Below are positions 17,501 to 26,309 of a stretch of 64,000 bases of DNA, in pieces (the first letter of the stretch is position 1; each line of letters opens with the position of its first letter). The notes beneath the pieces were generated by a model. That model made no database searches and had not been told where the DNA came from. It worked only from the letters and a program-made list of their open reading frames with translations. Origin of the DNA: JAFDZV01 sp048594725 (GTDB lineage Bacteria > Bacteroidota > Ignavibacteria > OLB7); contig JBMDXA010000164.1 in assembly GCA_048594725.1 (NCBI GenBank), forward strand, positions 1 through 64,000, written 5' to 3'. A program made the translations under genes and the position numbers.

Positions 17501-19201
17501 GGAGTGCGCAGCGGCACCGGCGCGCTGGCCGATGTGGCCGAGGCATCCGGCACCCGCACCATCTCCCTGATGATGCCGGAGAACGCCGACCCGCGCACCG
17601 GGGAGCTTTCCATCGCGCTCTCCCCATCGGTGGCAAGCTCGGTGCTGGGAGCGCTCGATGAGCTTATCGGCTATCCGTACGGCTGCGTGGAGCAGACCAT
17701 GAGCCGCTTCCTCCCCACCGCCGTGGTGGCCGATGCGCTCGATAAACTCGATATCCCCTTCGATCAGGCCAAGAAGGAGGAGTTGCCGAAGATGGTGGCA
17801 AAGGGTCTCTCCCGCCTCTACAACCTCCAGCATGACGACGGCGGATGGGGATGGTGGGAACATGATGAGACCAACCCGTTCATGACCGCCTATGTGATGT
17901 ACGGCATGGCCGTGGCGAAGAACGCCGGCTACGCCGTGCAGAGCGATCGCTACGAGCGTGGCATCACTGCGCTCCGGACCCTTATCGAAACCCGCAAGGC
18001 CGGGGGCGGCATGGGTGAGAAGAACGGCAAGCTCGATCCAACCACCGAAGCCTACATGCTCTATGTGGCGAGCTTCGTGGGTGATGCGATGGCGATGAAG
18101 TCCCCCGCCGATCGTATCCGGACGCTCTCCCGCCGCAGCGATGTAAACAACTACGGGCGCGCCCTGCTGGCGCTGGCGGCCCATTATCAGGGGGAGAAGG
18201 GACTCGCCGCCGAGCTGGCCGGGAAACTGGCATCGGCCGCGGAGACCTCCTCCACCGGCGCCCACTGGAGCGGCAAGAGCTGGCACTACAACTGGCAGGA
18301 CGATCAGGTGGAGACCTCGGCCTATGCCGTCAAGGCGCTCCTGGAAATCCAGGGGGAGACCGAGCTGGTGAAGAAGGGCATCCACTATCTGCTCGGCCAG
18401 AAGCGCGGCGATGCCTGGCACAACACCCGCCAGACCGCCATGGTGATCTACGCGCTGATCGATTACGTGAAGGCCTCCCGCGAACTGGAGCCCGATTACT
18501 CCGTCACCGTCCGGGTGAACGGCACGGAGGTCTACAGCAAACGGATGACCCGCGCCGATATCTTCGCGCCGGAACAGGGGGTGAAGGTGGATGCATCCAA
18601 ACTCCGCAAGGGGGAGAATACCATCACCGTGGAGAAGTCGGGCAACGGACGGCTCTATGCAACCGCGCGCCTGGCCTACTACGCCACCGGTCCGGCCGTA
18701 AAGGCGGCCGATGCCGGCTTCAAGGTGCAGCGGGAATATTATACGCTCCGCCGCACCCTGAAGGATGGACGCTACATCTACACCAAGCAGCCGTTCAAGG
18801 GAACGGTCAAGAGCGGCGAGGAGCTGCTGGTGAAGGTGAAGATCGTCCCCGGCTCCAGTTATGAATATTTCATGCTGGAAGATCCCCTCCCGGCCGGATG
18901 CGAGGTGATAACCAACACCGACGGCTACACCATCCCCGGCGAGAACGGATTCGGCGGGGCCGAGGACCGCTACGGCTACGGCCGGATGATCTGGAACTGG
19001 TGGTATGCCGACCGCGACGTGCGCGATGAGAAGGTTGCGTTCTTCGCACGCGAGATCGCCGCGCAGCCGTACGAGTTCAGCTACATCATGCGGGCACAGA
19101 TCCCGGGCAGCTACAGCATCATGCCCTCGGTCGGCATGCTGATGTATTATCCGGAGGTGCGCGGCAACAGCGATGCGATAGCCATGCGGATAACCGAGTA
19201 A
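14519..19201 (+). CDS. Thioester alpha-2-macroglobulin-like protein 2
   Basis: A 1560-residue exported protein with a signal peptide (MKFNPLLTKILIILSAMAAF) and no lipobox. Macroglobulin domains run from about 30, with HTDRPVYRPAQNVYYRG near 261 and VEEYKKPEYEV near 355. The bait region (about 757-838) is rich in Ala, Met and Pro (a PPPPPAP stretch) and shares no sequence with the bait of paralogue 1. It is followed by SDFRDLMFWTPSVRT and the thioester motif GCVEQ (Cys1056). The thioester domain with DDGGWGWWEHDE and the C-terminal receptor-like domain are intact. By family knowledge it acts as a periplasmic or surface protease trap. The N-terminal carboxypeptidase-regulatory-like domain of paralogue 1 is absent. 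It ends in its own terminator. Confidence 0.94.
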   Translation: MKFNPLLTKILIILSAMAAFAFNGDDNPVEFYLSTNRIYSPGDQGISVDFGGRIDRQRTLELQAFRILDPVQFFLAQQNPHSPGSSSAEGKDPFNLRDAKRFTSVAKWDHRVKSRDKYWQYESIPVPLKEKGVYLVQAGASGKVASTVVIVTELGMVVKQTKGEALAFVVNRRNGERVTGIPVTFSKGGTNSVTATTGGDGIATASTDALLERVRDDETDWGGWGYGGQIVVLGGKGDDFAISDSYYYGSYGQGAGSTLFYLHTDRPVYRPAQNVYYRGIARRVGDDGTYQDVKEDSAHIEVTDARGGSIAKDTLPISDFGTFNGELTLADEPPLGNYTITVTIGDRQQSFNFAVEEYKKPEYEVIVSTDKEQYTRGDAIKARVKADYYFGSPVAEGEVEYFVYRSRYWRPWWWRSKWSYLFEDGDGRYYGRSNMEMVHSGRGKLNPDGTYEFSYATPADADDDYTYRIQANVVDASRRSIAGSASVRVTRGEFYVTAATGKYVYKPDEEAVVNVETIAFDGDKGISAPFDVRVERVWWDERPRDRGGRREEIVWRGSGSTNADGTGSVKFKVGRAGYYSVVVEAKDRRGNKVSATGSMYVTDGSYAQWYNEDPSAVQIIPDRDLYKPGETMSALVIMPVPNIDVLISREGSALYGYQVERLSSTSAIVRVKIEDRLAPMFYMNASAIAGEQFYNGSTRVAVEPEGKVIRLEVKTDRPEYKPGEKGKVTVRAIGGDGEPVPGTDIAIGVVDEALYAIRPDATQDIQKAFYGPRGNDVMTNTSLNFSFYAHAQAGNVGARGMAAESDAAMAPPPPPAPMMAKRAMLQDGQQSLVEPAIRSDFRDLMFWTPSVRTDARGYATVDVSFPDNLTTWRITARGVTRATAVGQASAEVIARKDLLVRMETPRFLTEGDELVIATTVHNYLSTEKRTKVLFTAEGARQESREQEVTIAPNGERRIDWRIKAEKIGTAKLTVKALTNEESDAMELSVPILPQGVRSGTGALADVAEASGTRTISLMMPENADPRTGELSIALSPSVASSVLGALDELIGYPYGCVEQTMSRFLPTAVVADALDKLDIPFDQAKKEELPKMVAKGLSRLYNLQHDDGGWGWWEHDETNPFMTAYVMYGMAVAKNAGYAVQSDRYERGITALRTLIETRKAGGGMGEKNGKLDPTTEAYMLYVASFVGDAMAMKSPADRIRTLSRRSDVNNYGRALLALAAHYQGEKGLAAELAGKLASAAETSSTGAHWSGKSWHYNWQDDQVETSAYAVKALLEIQGETELVKKGIHYLLGQKRGDAWHNTRQTAMVIYALIDYVKASRELEPDYSVTVRVNGTEVYSKRMTRADIFAPEQGVKVDASKLRKGENTITVEKSGNGRLYATARLAYYATGPAVKAADAGFKVQREYYTLRRTLKDGRYIYTKQPFKGTVKSGEELLVKVKIVPGSSYEYFMLEDPLPAGCEVITNTDGYTIPGENGFGGAEDRYGYGRMIWNWWYADRDVRDEKVAFFAREIAAQPYEFSYIMRAQIPGSYSIMPSVGMLMYYPEVRGNSDAIAMRITE

Positions 19202-19223
19202 CAACCCCGCAAAGAGCAGACAG

Positions 19224-19270
19224 GAGCCGTGGCGCATAAGAGAATATCCTTATTCGTTACGGCTCTTTCT
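19224..19270 (+). terminator. Terminator after macroglobulin gene 2
   Basis: GAGCCGT and ACGGCTC form the base of a hairpin extended by an imperfect stem ending in ATAAG/CTTAT, followed by TTTCTATTTT. It lies 22 bases after the stop codon. Confidence 0.75.
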
Positions 19271-19303
19271 ATTTTCGATTTTGGATTTTGGATTTTCGAT
19301 TAA
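19268..19303 (+). repeat. GATTTTS heptamer array, family A
   Basis: Plus-strand units GATTTTG, GATTTTG, GATTTTC, then GATTAAAG in place of the usual GATTGGGG. It abuts the terminator of macroglobulin gene 2. Confidence 0.85.
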
Positions 19304-19410
19304 AGGAGAAGAAACCTGGAGTCGCAGAGAGAATATCGAGAGAGAAGAGAGAGATGCCGATGGTGAGAAGCGAGTGCTCCTCCATCACTATGCTCTGAAG
19401 TATTAAGTAC

Positions 19411-19531
19411 CCGGGAGAACGTTTTCTGAGGTTCTTCTTCGGTGTTGTCGCGGAGTTCCACTCCGCGACCCCTGCTGCTACCACCTCGCACGGAGTCAAA
19501 CTCCGCGCGAACAGTGCGTCCGAAAGTCCGG
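19411..19531 (+). mobile_element. Paired-hairpin palindromic element (degenerate copy)
   Basis: A perfect hairpin at 19447-19469 (GTCGCGGAGT, three-base loop, ACTCCGCGAC) is followed after 17 bases by a second with one mismatch at 19487-19509. The left flank (GAGAACGTTTTCTGAG) matches the left flank of the copies at 53498 and 56557. No open frame is present. It is non-autonomous and resembles REP/BIME or MITE elements. Confidence 0.65.
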
Positions 19532-19629
19532 AGTCGCAGAGAGATATATCGTTTCTCCGATACTTCATGCCGGCAGGTGTTCCAAGCACATTATCCATAT
19601 ACTATCTACCCCCTATTCCTCCATACCCC

Positions 19630-20406
19630 ATGACATTCAATCTACGCCAGACCGATCTCGCAGCATTGAATAGCCTTACCAAATATCCTTCGATACCGAC
19701 ATATCATAGCCTCGACCCTGCAAACGGCGGCCTGCTCGACACGCATATCGATTTTTCCGGCGGCACCGTGGTGGCAACCGAAAAAATCGACGGGACAAAT
19801 GCCAGGATCATCCTCCTGCCGGACGGAAATTATCTGCTCGGCAGCCGCGAGGAGCTGCTGTATGCAAAAGGTGACCTTATTGAAAACCCCGCGCTCGGCA
19901 TCGTGGAAACGCTGAAGCCTGTGGCGGAGAGAATCGGCGACCATGCCGGTCGGATGATCGTCTGCTACCTGGAGGTCTACGGCGGCAGGGTTACCGGCGC
20001 CGGCAGGCAGTATACCGGGAATGCGGCGCTCGGCTACCGGCTGTTCGATGTGCTCGATATCAACCGTTACGAGCCGCTCCTTGCGATGTCCCGCAGAGAG
20101 ATCTCCGCACTGCGCGATTCCCCGTCCGGTATCGGAACCTTCCGCTCCGAATCCGGGCTCGACGACTTCGGCAGCCGCGAGGCGCTCCCCCTGGTCCCCC
20201 GCCTGGAAACTCCGGACACGGCACTCCCCGCCAGCATCGAGCAGACGTACGAGTATCTGCGTGAGGCCATCCCCGCCACCCGCTGCGCCCTGGATGCCGC
20301 CGCCGGAATGAAGCCCGAGGGAATCGTCGTCCGCACTCCGGACCGCTCGAAGATCGCCAAGATCCGGTTTCAGGATTACGAACGCACGCTCAAGCGGCGG
20401 AAGTAG
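19630..20406 (+). CDS. Rnl2-like RNA ligase family protein
   Basis: The start at 19630 (MTFNLRQTDL) is the last ATG before the conserved fold; upstream codons in this frame belong to the repeat element. The 258-residue product carries nucleotidyltransferase motif I as EKIDGTN with the putative AMP-accepting Lys52. A motif III-like YLEVYGG, motif IV PEGIVVR and motif V-like KIRFQDYER follow. This fits the RNA_ligase (Rnl2-type) superfamily, which seals nicked RNA through an enzyme-AMP intermediate. At 258 residues it is shorter than T4 Rnl2, so the C-terminal domain is small or absent. It lies alone between two macroglobulin genes on the same strand. No RtcB or polynucleotide kinase partner is in the window. 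Confidence 0.83.
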   Translation: MTFNLRQTDLAALNSLTKYPSIPTYHSLDPANGGLLDTHIDFSGGTVVATEKIDGTNARIILLPDGNYLLGSREELLYAKGDLIENPALGIVETLKPVAERIGDHAGRMIVCYLEVYGGRVTGAGRQYTGNAALGYRLFDVLDINRYEPLLAMSRREISALRDSPSGIGTFRSESGLDDFGSREALPLVPRLETPDTALPASIEQTYEYLREAIPATRCALDAAAGMKPEGIVVRTPDRSKIAKIRFQDYERTLKRRK

Positions 20407-20448
20407 ATGGTAGCCTGGGAAGCAGGACCCGTGATCGTTCCGCGGGCT

Positions 20449-20483
20449 GCACCGGCTGCCAGTAGCCCGTGGCCGTTGTTGCC
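20449..20483 (-). repeat. ACSGRCY heptamer array, family B
   Basis: Minus-strand units ACGGCC, ACGGGCT, ACTGGCA in seven-base register lie between the RNA ligase and macroglobulin gene 3. The remainder of the 299-base gap shows no gene. Confidence 0.6.
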
Positions 20484-20705
20484 GAAGTACCGGTGAAACC
20501 TGCGGTTCCGCATTGAGGACTTCAGGTTCCCCGCCCCCAGGTTCGATGCCGGGGGTGTGGCATTCGCGCAGATTTCAGAGCGGCATTGCGATACCATGGA
20601 GAAACATGCATCCGCCGCCTATCAAGATTCGCGTTATTCGCGGTTTACCCGTAAGTTTCGGCGTCCGCTCGTACTCCTTCTTCAGCTCGCTTCAGGGATT
20701 TGGTT

Positions 20706-23700
20706 ATGCTTCTGCGATCGTTTGCCACCAGGATTATCATCCTCTGCTCCATCCTCTGCGCCTTTGCGTTCAACGGGGATGATGCGGCATTCTATTTCAA
20801 TATCTCCTCCAGCCGGATCTACTTCCCCGGCGCCTCCGACATGGCCGTGGAGTTCAGCGGCAATGGCGCCGGCGGCACACGGGTGTACCTTCGCGCGTTC
20901 AAGGTGAACAATCCTGTGGATTTCTTCCTTGCGCAGAAGGACCCCCACTCCCCCACCCTTACCGCGCTGGACCCTCCCAACACCTTCGATATGCTCAGCC
21001 TCGGCTTCCGCAAGGTGAGCCGCGATGTGCGCTATGCCGCGCGCGACGTGATGCCGGCCGATGCGCGCCGCGCCATCCGCGATGCCACCGATCTGAACGG
21101 CACCAAGGCCGAAAAAGAGAAGGAGGCCAGGCAAAAGGAGAAGGCCGGAACCGCCCCGAAGCCGAACGCCGATCTCCCTGTGGATGATATCCCCAAGGGG
21201 GCCGAGCGCTACCAGATCGTGGCCGCCTGGGAACACCAGATCGTCAAGAAGGAGGGAGAGGAGGACTGGCATTACGAGTCCATCCCCGTTCCCCTGAAGG
21301 AGAAGGGGGTCTATCTGATCGAAGCCCGCTCCCGTGGCAAACGCGCCATCACCGCCCTGATCGTCTCGGAGCTGGGAATGGTGGTGAAGCAGTCGAACAC
21401 GGAACTTCTCACCTATGTGGTCAATACCCGCAGCGGCGAACGGGTGGGAGATTTCCCCCTGACGGTCACCCGGGGAGGCTCCAGGGTGTTTCAGGAGGAG
21501 ACCGGCTCCGACGGTATCTACCGCGCCACCATGCCCCCGCTGCCGGCCGCCCCGGAGACCGAGAACGAGGAGGAGATGTGGCAGTGGGAGTACCGCCGCC
21601 GCCAGATCCTGGTGGTGGGCGAAAAGGATGGCAACTTCATCATCTCCGATCCCTACAGCTACGGCTATTACGGCGGAACAAGCTCCAAGATCTATTTGCA
21701 GACCGATCGCCCGGTCTATCGCCCGGCGCAGACGGTCTTCTTCCGTGGCATCCTCCGGAAACGGGATGCCGAAGGCACCTACCAGAACCCGTCCGGCACC
21801 GATACCGTCCTGACCGAGATCAGCGACGCCCGTGGCGATGTGGTCCGCCGCGATACGCTCCGCCTCTCCGATATCGGGGCGTTCAGCGGCCAGCTTATGC
21901 TGGGAGATGAGCCCCCGCTGGGCATCTACTCCATCAAGGCGGTGCGCAAGGGAGAATCCTACGATGGGGAACAGTGGTTCAGCTTCTCGGTGGAGGAGTA
22001 CAAGAAGCCGGAATACAAGGTGGATGTCACCACCGACCGCGCCCAGTACACCCGTGGCGATGTCATCAACGCAACGGTGAAGGCCGATTATTACTTCGGC
22101 TCCCCGGTGGTCAATGCCGAGGTGGAATACTTCGTCTATCGCGCCCGCTACTGGCGCCCCTGGTGGCGCGGCTCGGAATGGGCCTACCTGTACGACGAGG
22201 AGGGGGATGACGCCTACTCCACCTACCGGATGGAGATGGTCCACTCCGGCAAGGGAACCCTGAACGCGGACGGAACCCTGGCGATCACCTACAAGACCGA
22301 GGCCGATGCCGCCGAGGACTACGTCTACCGGGTGCAGGCCAATGTGGTGGACAACAGCCGCCGCTCCATCTCCGGCACGCGCGCGGTGGAGGTGACCCGA
22401 GGAGAATTCTACATCTCGGCCAGCACCGACCGCTATGTCTACAAACCGGGAGATGAGGCGGTTATCAATGTGGAGATGGCGACGTTCGACGGCGACAGGC
22501 CCGTGGCCCGCCCCTTCACCGTGCGGGTGATGCGCACCTGGTGGGAGAAGAGCAACCCGGGCGATACCGCCATGGAGCCGGAATACAAGAAGCGCTCCGA
22601 GACGATCTGGACCGGCAACGGCGCCACCGATGCCTCCGGCAAGGGACGCGCCCCGTACCCCACCACAAAGGCCGGATACTTCGAGGTGGTGATCTCCGCC
22701 CGCGATGCCCGCGGCACCGAGATCACCGAATCGAGCTATATCTACGTCTCCGATGCCAGCTATGCCAACTGGTACCGCGAAGGCTCCGGCGACGTACAGA
22801 TCATCCCCGACAAACCTGCCTACAAGCCGGGAGAGACGATGAGCGCCCTGGTGGTGATGCCGGCATCCAATATCGATGCCCTTATCACCGTGGAGGGATC
22901 GGCGCTCTACAGCTATCAGGTGGAACGCCTGAACGCCACCTCCGCCATCGTGCGGGTGCCGATCAAGGAGCAGTACGCCCCGTCGGTCTACCTCAGCGCC
23001 GCCGCCATCGTCAACGACGAGATGTACAGCGAGTCGCAGCGGATAGCCGTGGTGCCGGAAGGGAAGCTGCTCGATATCCGGATCACGACCGACAAGGAGA
23101 TCTACAAGCCGGGTGAGAAGGGCTCCCTGGTGGTGCGCGCGCTGGATGAGAAGGGCTCGCCGGTGGGGAATGTCGATATCGCCATCGGTATGGTGGATGA
23201 GGCGGTATATGCAATCCGCCCCGATATCACCCCCGATATCCAGCGCTCCTTCTACGGCACGCGCTGGAACGAGGTGGCAACCAGCACCTCCCTCTCGTTC
23301 AGCATCTACGGCGATGCCACCGTCATCGACAGGAACGGGGCCGATGCTCTCTACGGGGCCAACGGCACCTACCGCCGCGATGCGCGCTACGCATCCAGCA
23401 CGCGCGATCCCCGCGCCCTGGCGTTCGGCGACGTGAAGGGAAATATGTTCGTGCAGCCGGTCACCCGGAAGAATTTCAAGGATGTGATGCTCTGGAATCC
23501 CTCGGTGCGTACCGGCCCTGACGGCAGCGCGCGGATCGATCTGGACTTCCCGGACAATCTCACCACCTGGCGTATCACCGCACGGGGCGTCACCGCCAAT
23601 ACGGCGGTGGGCCAGGCTACCGCGCGCGTCATCGCCCGGAAGGATCTGATGGTCCGTATGGAAACTCCCCGGTTCATGATCCAGGGGGATGAGCTTCTCA

Positions 23701-25619
23701 TCGCGACAACCATCCATAATTATCTCGGCAGCGAGAAGGCCACCAAAGTGGAGTTCAGCGGCGAGAACGTCTCCTCCGCCGAATCCGGCCGCACCCTGAC
23801 GATCCCGGCCAACGGCCAGAAACGGATCGACTGGAAGGTGACCGCCCCGCGAACCGGCAGCGCACGGATGACGGTCAAGGCGCTGACCAACGAGGAGTCC
23901 GACGCGATGGAACTGGAGGTGCCGGTGCTGCCGCGCGGCATGAGGCTGGCAACCGGATCGATCGCCCAGATCGACGAGACGTCCGGCACGCGCACCCTCA
24001 ATCTGCAGATGCCGGCCGGAACCGATCCGGCCACCGGCGAGATGTATGTCACCATCTCCCCATCGCTGGCCGGCTCCATGCTCGGCGCGCTTGACAGCCT
24101 TATCGGCTATCCCTACGGATGCGTGGAACAGACGATGAGCCGCTTCCTCCCCACCATCGTCATCGCCGATGCGCTGAAGAAGCTGGATATCCCGTTTAAT
24201 CACAGCAGGCGCGGGGAGATCCCGAAGATGGTATCGGCCGGACTCAGCAGGCTCTACGGCATGCAGCACGACGATGGCGGCTGGGGATGGTGGGAGAACG
24301 ATCGCACCGATCCGTTCATGACCGCCTATGTGGTCTACGGCATGACCATAGCCCGCGATGCCGGCTACGGCGTGATGGAGGATCGCTATAACAACGGCGT
24401 CTCCGCGCTCGGCAGGATGCTGGAGAGCGGCCGTACGCTCGATAGCGCCATCATCGATGTCACGTCGCAGGCCTATATGCTCTATGTGCTGGCGGCGGCC
24501 AATCAGGGGAAGACGATGGCGGCCCTTACCGACCGCATCACCAATCTCTCCCGCGCCAACGGGCTGAACGATTACGGTCTCTCCCTGCTGACGCTCGCCA
24601 GCCGCTACCAGAACGGCGGCGCCCAGGCGGCCTCGCTCGCATCCCGTCTGGAGAAGAACGCCGTCACCGGCGAGACCTACGCATTCTGGGAGCCGAAGGG
24701 GAAGAAATGGCAGTGGCAGGAGGATCAGGTGGAGGCATCGGCGTTTGCGGTGAAGGCGCTGCTTGCCACCCGTGGCGAGACCGAGCTTGTGGGGAAGGGG
24801 GTGCGCTGGCTCCTCTCGCAGAAGCAGGGATCGGTATGGCATAACACCCGCCGCACCTCCATGGTGATCCTGGCGCTGGTGGACTACCTGAAGATCTCCG
24901 GCGAGCTGAACCCCGATTATACGGTTGCAGTGAAGGTGAACGGGCAGCAGGTGCTCTCCCGCCGGATGACCCGCGAGGATGTCTACGCACCGGAGCAGCG
25001 GATCAAGGTGGAAGGGGTCTCCCTCCGTCCCGGAGCCAACGCCGTCACCCTGGAGAAGAGCGGCCAGGGAAGGCTCTACTCCTCGGCGAGGATGACCTAC
25101 TACGCCACCGGCTCGGCACTGAAGCCGGCAAGCGCGGGATTCAAGGTCACCCGCGAATACTACACCCTCCGGAAAGAGCGCCGCGGGGAGATCTTCGTGT
25201 ACACCAAGCGCCCCTTCACCGGCACGGTGAAGACCGGCGACGAGCTGTTCGTGAAGGTGAAGATGACCCCGGATGCCCGCTACGAATATGTGATGCTGGA
25301 AGATCCGCTCCCGGCCGGGTGCGAGGTGGTGAGCAACACCAACGGCTATACCATCCCCGGCGAGCCGGAGTACGATCAGAAGGCGCGCGAGGATCGGGGG
25401 TACTGGAGCTGGAACTGGTGGTACGCCAGCCGCGAGGTGCGCGATGAGAAGGTGGCCTTCTTCGCACGCGAGGTGCAGCCCAAGGCGATGGAGTTCAGCT
25501 ATATCATGCGCGCCCAGATCCCCGGTAAGTACTCGGTGCTTCCGGCCGTCGGCGCGCTGATGTACTATCCGGAAGTGCGGGGCAACAGCGGCGATATCGC
25601 GCTGACGATAACGCCGTAA
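20706..25619 (+). CDS. Thioester alpha-2-macroglobulin-like protein 3
   Basis: The ATG at 20706 is chosen over a TTG two codons upstream because AGGG lies about eight bases before it. The 1637-residue product has a signal peptide (MLLRSFATRIIILCSILCAF) very like that of paralogue 2, continuing FNGDD in both. A charged Lys/Glu-rich linker interrupts the first macroglobulin domain (about 130-150). QTDRPVYRPAQTVFFRG follows near 330, then a bait region (about 840-923) rich in Arg, Tyr and Asp and unlike the other two. FKDVMLWNPSVRT, the thioester motif GCVEQ (Cys1139), DDGGWGWWEND and the C-terminal domain complete it. It is closest to paralogue 2, suggesting duplication. It ends in a strong terminator. 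Confidence 0.94.
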   Translation: MLLRSFATRIIILCSILCAFAFNGDDAAFYFNISSSRIYFPGASDMAVEFSGNGAGGTRVYLRAFKVNNPVDFFLAQKDPHSPTLTALDPPNTFDMLSLGFRKVSRDVRYAARDVMPADARRAIRDATDLNGTKAEKEKEARQKEKAGTAPKPNADLPVDDIPKGAERYQIVAAWEHQIVKKEGEEDWHYESIPVPLKEKGVYLIEARSRGKRAITALIVSELGMVVKQSNTELLTYVVNTRSGERVGDFPLTVTRGGSRVFQEETGSDGIYRATMPPLPAAPETENEEEMWQWEYRRRQILVVGEKDGNFIISDPYSYGYYGGTSSKIYLQTDRPVYRPAQTVFFRGILRKRDAEGTYQNPSGTDTVLTEISDARGDVVRRDTLRLSDIGAFSGQLMLGDEPPLGIYSIKAVRKGESYDGEQWFSFSVEEYKKPEYKVDVTTDRAQYTRGDVINATVKADYYFGSPVVNAEVEYFVYRARYWRPWWRGSEWAYLYDEEGDDAYSTYRMEMVHSGKGTLNADGTLAITYKTEADAAEDYVYRVQANVVDNSRRSISGTRAVEVTRGEFYISASTDRYVYKPGDEAVINVEMATFDGDRPVARPFTVRVMRTWWEKSNPGDTAMEPEYKKRSETIWTGNGATDASGKGRAPYPTTKAGYFEVVISARDARGTEITESSYIYVSDASYANWYREGSGDVQIIPDKPAYKPGETMSALVVMPASNIDALITVEGSALYSYQVERLNATSAIVRVPIKEQYAPSVYLSAAAIVNDEMYSESQRIAVVPEGKLLDIRITTDKEIYKPGEKGSLVVRALDEKGSPVGNVDIAIGMVDEAVYAIRPDITPDIQRSFYGTRWNEVATSTSLSFSIYGDATVIDRNGADALYGANGTYRRDARYASSTRDPRALAFGDVKGNMFVQPVTRKNFKDVMLWNPSVRTGPDGSARIDLDFPDNLTTWRITARGVTANTAVGQATARVIARKDLMVRMETPRFMIQGDELLIATTIHNYLGSEKATKVEFSGENVSSAESGRTLTIPANGQKRIDWKVTAPRTGSARMTVKALTNEESDAMELEVPVLPRGMRLATGSIAQIDETSGTRTLNLQMPAGTDPATGEMYVTISPSLAGSMLGALDSLIGYPYGCVEQTMSRFLPTIVIADALKKLDIPFNHSRRGEIPKMVSAGLSRLYGMQHDDGGWGWWENDRTDPFMTAYVVYGMTIARDAGYGVMEDRYNNGVSALGRMLESGRTLDSAIIDVTSQAYMLYVLAAANQGKTMAALTDRITNLSRANGLNDYGLSLLTLASRYQNGGAQAASLASRLEKNAVTGETYAFWEPKGKKWQWQEDQVEASAFAVKALLATRGETELVGKGVRWLLSQKQGSVWHNTRRTSMVILALVDYLKISGELNPDYTVAVKVNGQQVLSRRMTREDVYAPEQRIKVEGVSLRPGANAVTLEKSGQGRLYSSARMTYYATGSALKPASAGFKVTREYYTLRKERRGEIFVYTKRPFTGTVKTGDELFVKVKMTPDARYEYVMLEDPLPAGCEVVSNTNGYTIPGEPEYDQKAREDRGYWSWNWWYASREVRDEKVAFFAREVQPKAMEFSYIMRAQIPGKYSVLPAVGALMYYPEVRGNSGDIALTITP

Positions 25620-25623
25620 TCAT

Positions 25624-25650
25624 TGTCGATTCCGGATTTGTGATTGGCGA
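25624..25650 (+). repeat. Short family A heptamer array
   Basis: Units GATTCCG, GATTTGT and the cap GATTGGCG lie immediately after the stop of macroglobulin gene 3, in the orientation expected for a gene 3' end. Confidence 0.65.
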
Positions 25651-25688
25651 AGAACGGGAGTGGGAGTACCAGTCCCGTTCTTCGTTTA
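25648..25688 (+). terminator. Strong terminator after macroglobulin gene 3
   Basis: CGAAGAACGGGA and its exact complement TCCCGTTCTTCG form a 12-bp stem followed by TTTATAG. Confidence 0.85.
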
Positions 25689-25842
25689 TAGTCGTGCCCC
25701 GAGGACGCGCGACTATGAACCACCTCCCAGATCCTTCCCCTCGTCAATCAACAGTCGCCGATCCTGCCGGCTCCATCCGCTACGGCGGCAGTCGCCAGAA
25801 TACTACCAGCACCAACAGCGGTTTTCCGTATAGAACTTCTTA

Positions 25843-26241
25843 TTACTCCAACCCTCCCTCACCGATGGACGCAATCCAGTTGGTACCGTTGGCATCCCTG
25901 CCCCACATCTTCGTAATGTTTCCGGAGGCATCCGCATTGAACCGGACCCACCATTGATGATTCGCGGAAGCATCCTGAATGTAATACCCGCTGCTTGAGC
26001 CGAAAGTACCCGGTGATACGCTGCAATGATCCACCCAGTGGGTACCCGCACAGTTTGTTCCCTCTCTCCTTGTAACCTGGCCGGTGTTATCATTGATAGT
26101 GATAACGATTGTCCAGTTACCCAGTGGCACCGAACCAGTACAATCGCCACTGTAACCGACCACACGAGCCTCGGCCTGGCCCACAGCGATGAGCATCAAC
26201 CCCGCTGCCAGAGCCATACCTGGCCTGCGAAGAGCATTCAT
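25843..26241 (-). CDS. Small secreted protein of unknown function
   Basis: The ATG at 26241 (MNALRRPGMALAAG) is chosen because GGAG lies six bases before it; an in-frame ATG four codons upstream lacks such a site. The 132-residue product has a signal peptide cleaved near GQAEA. The mature domain is compact, aromatic and glycine-rich (GNWTIVITINDNTGQVT, then HQWWVRFNADASGNITKMWG), with cysteines in SGDCTG, GTNCAG and DHCSV. The odd number may leave one free. The alternating hydrophobic pattern suggests a small all-beta domain. The family was not recognised. It is convergent with macroglobulin gene 3. Confidence 0.75.
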   Translation of the reverse strand: MNALRRPGMALAAGLMLIAVGQAEARVVGYSGDCTGSVPLGNWTIVITINDNTGQVTRREGTNCAGTHWVDHCSVSPGTFGSSSGYYIQDASANHQWWVRFNADASGNITKMWGRDANGTNWIASIGEGGLE

Positions 26242-26309
26242 GGAAATCTCCAATGATTATAAAGAGGAAATATTGAGGGAGGAAAGGCGAATGTACAGAA
26301 GGATTATGT

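Larger units (their letters stand above)
19202..19629. other. Intergenic region between macroglobulin gene 2 and the RNA ligase
   Basis: No gene is supported in these 428 bases. They contain a terminator (19224-19270), a family A heptamer array (19268-19303) and a paired-hairpin element (19411-19531). Confidence 0.7.

Noticed and set aside
14444..19237. A full-length antisense open frame of 1597 codons opposite macroglobulin gene 2, and a 1386-codon one opposite gene 3 (20682-24842)
   Set aside because: The antisense products are His/Gly/Arg/Leu-rich with no domain, as expected from strong third-position GC bias in the sense genes.
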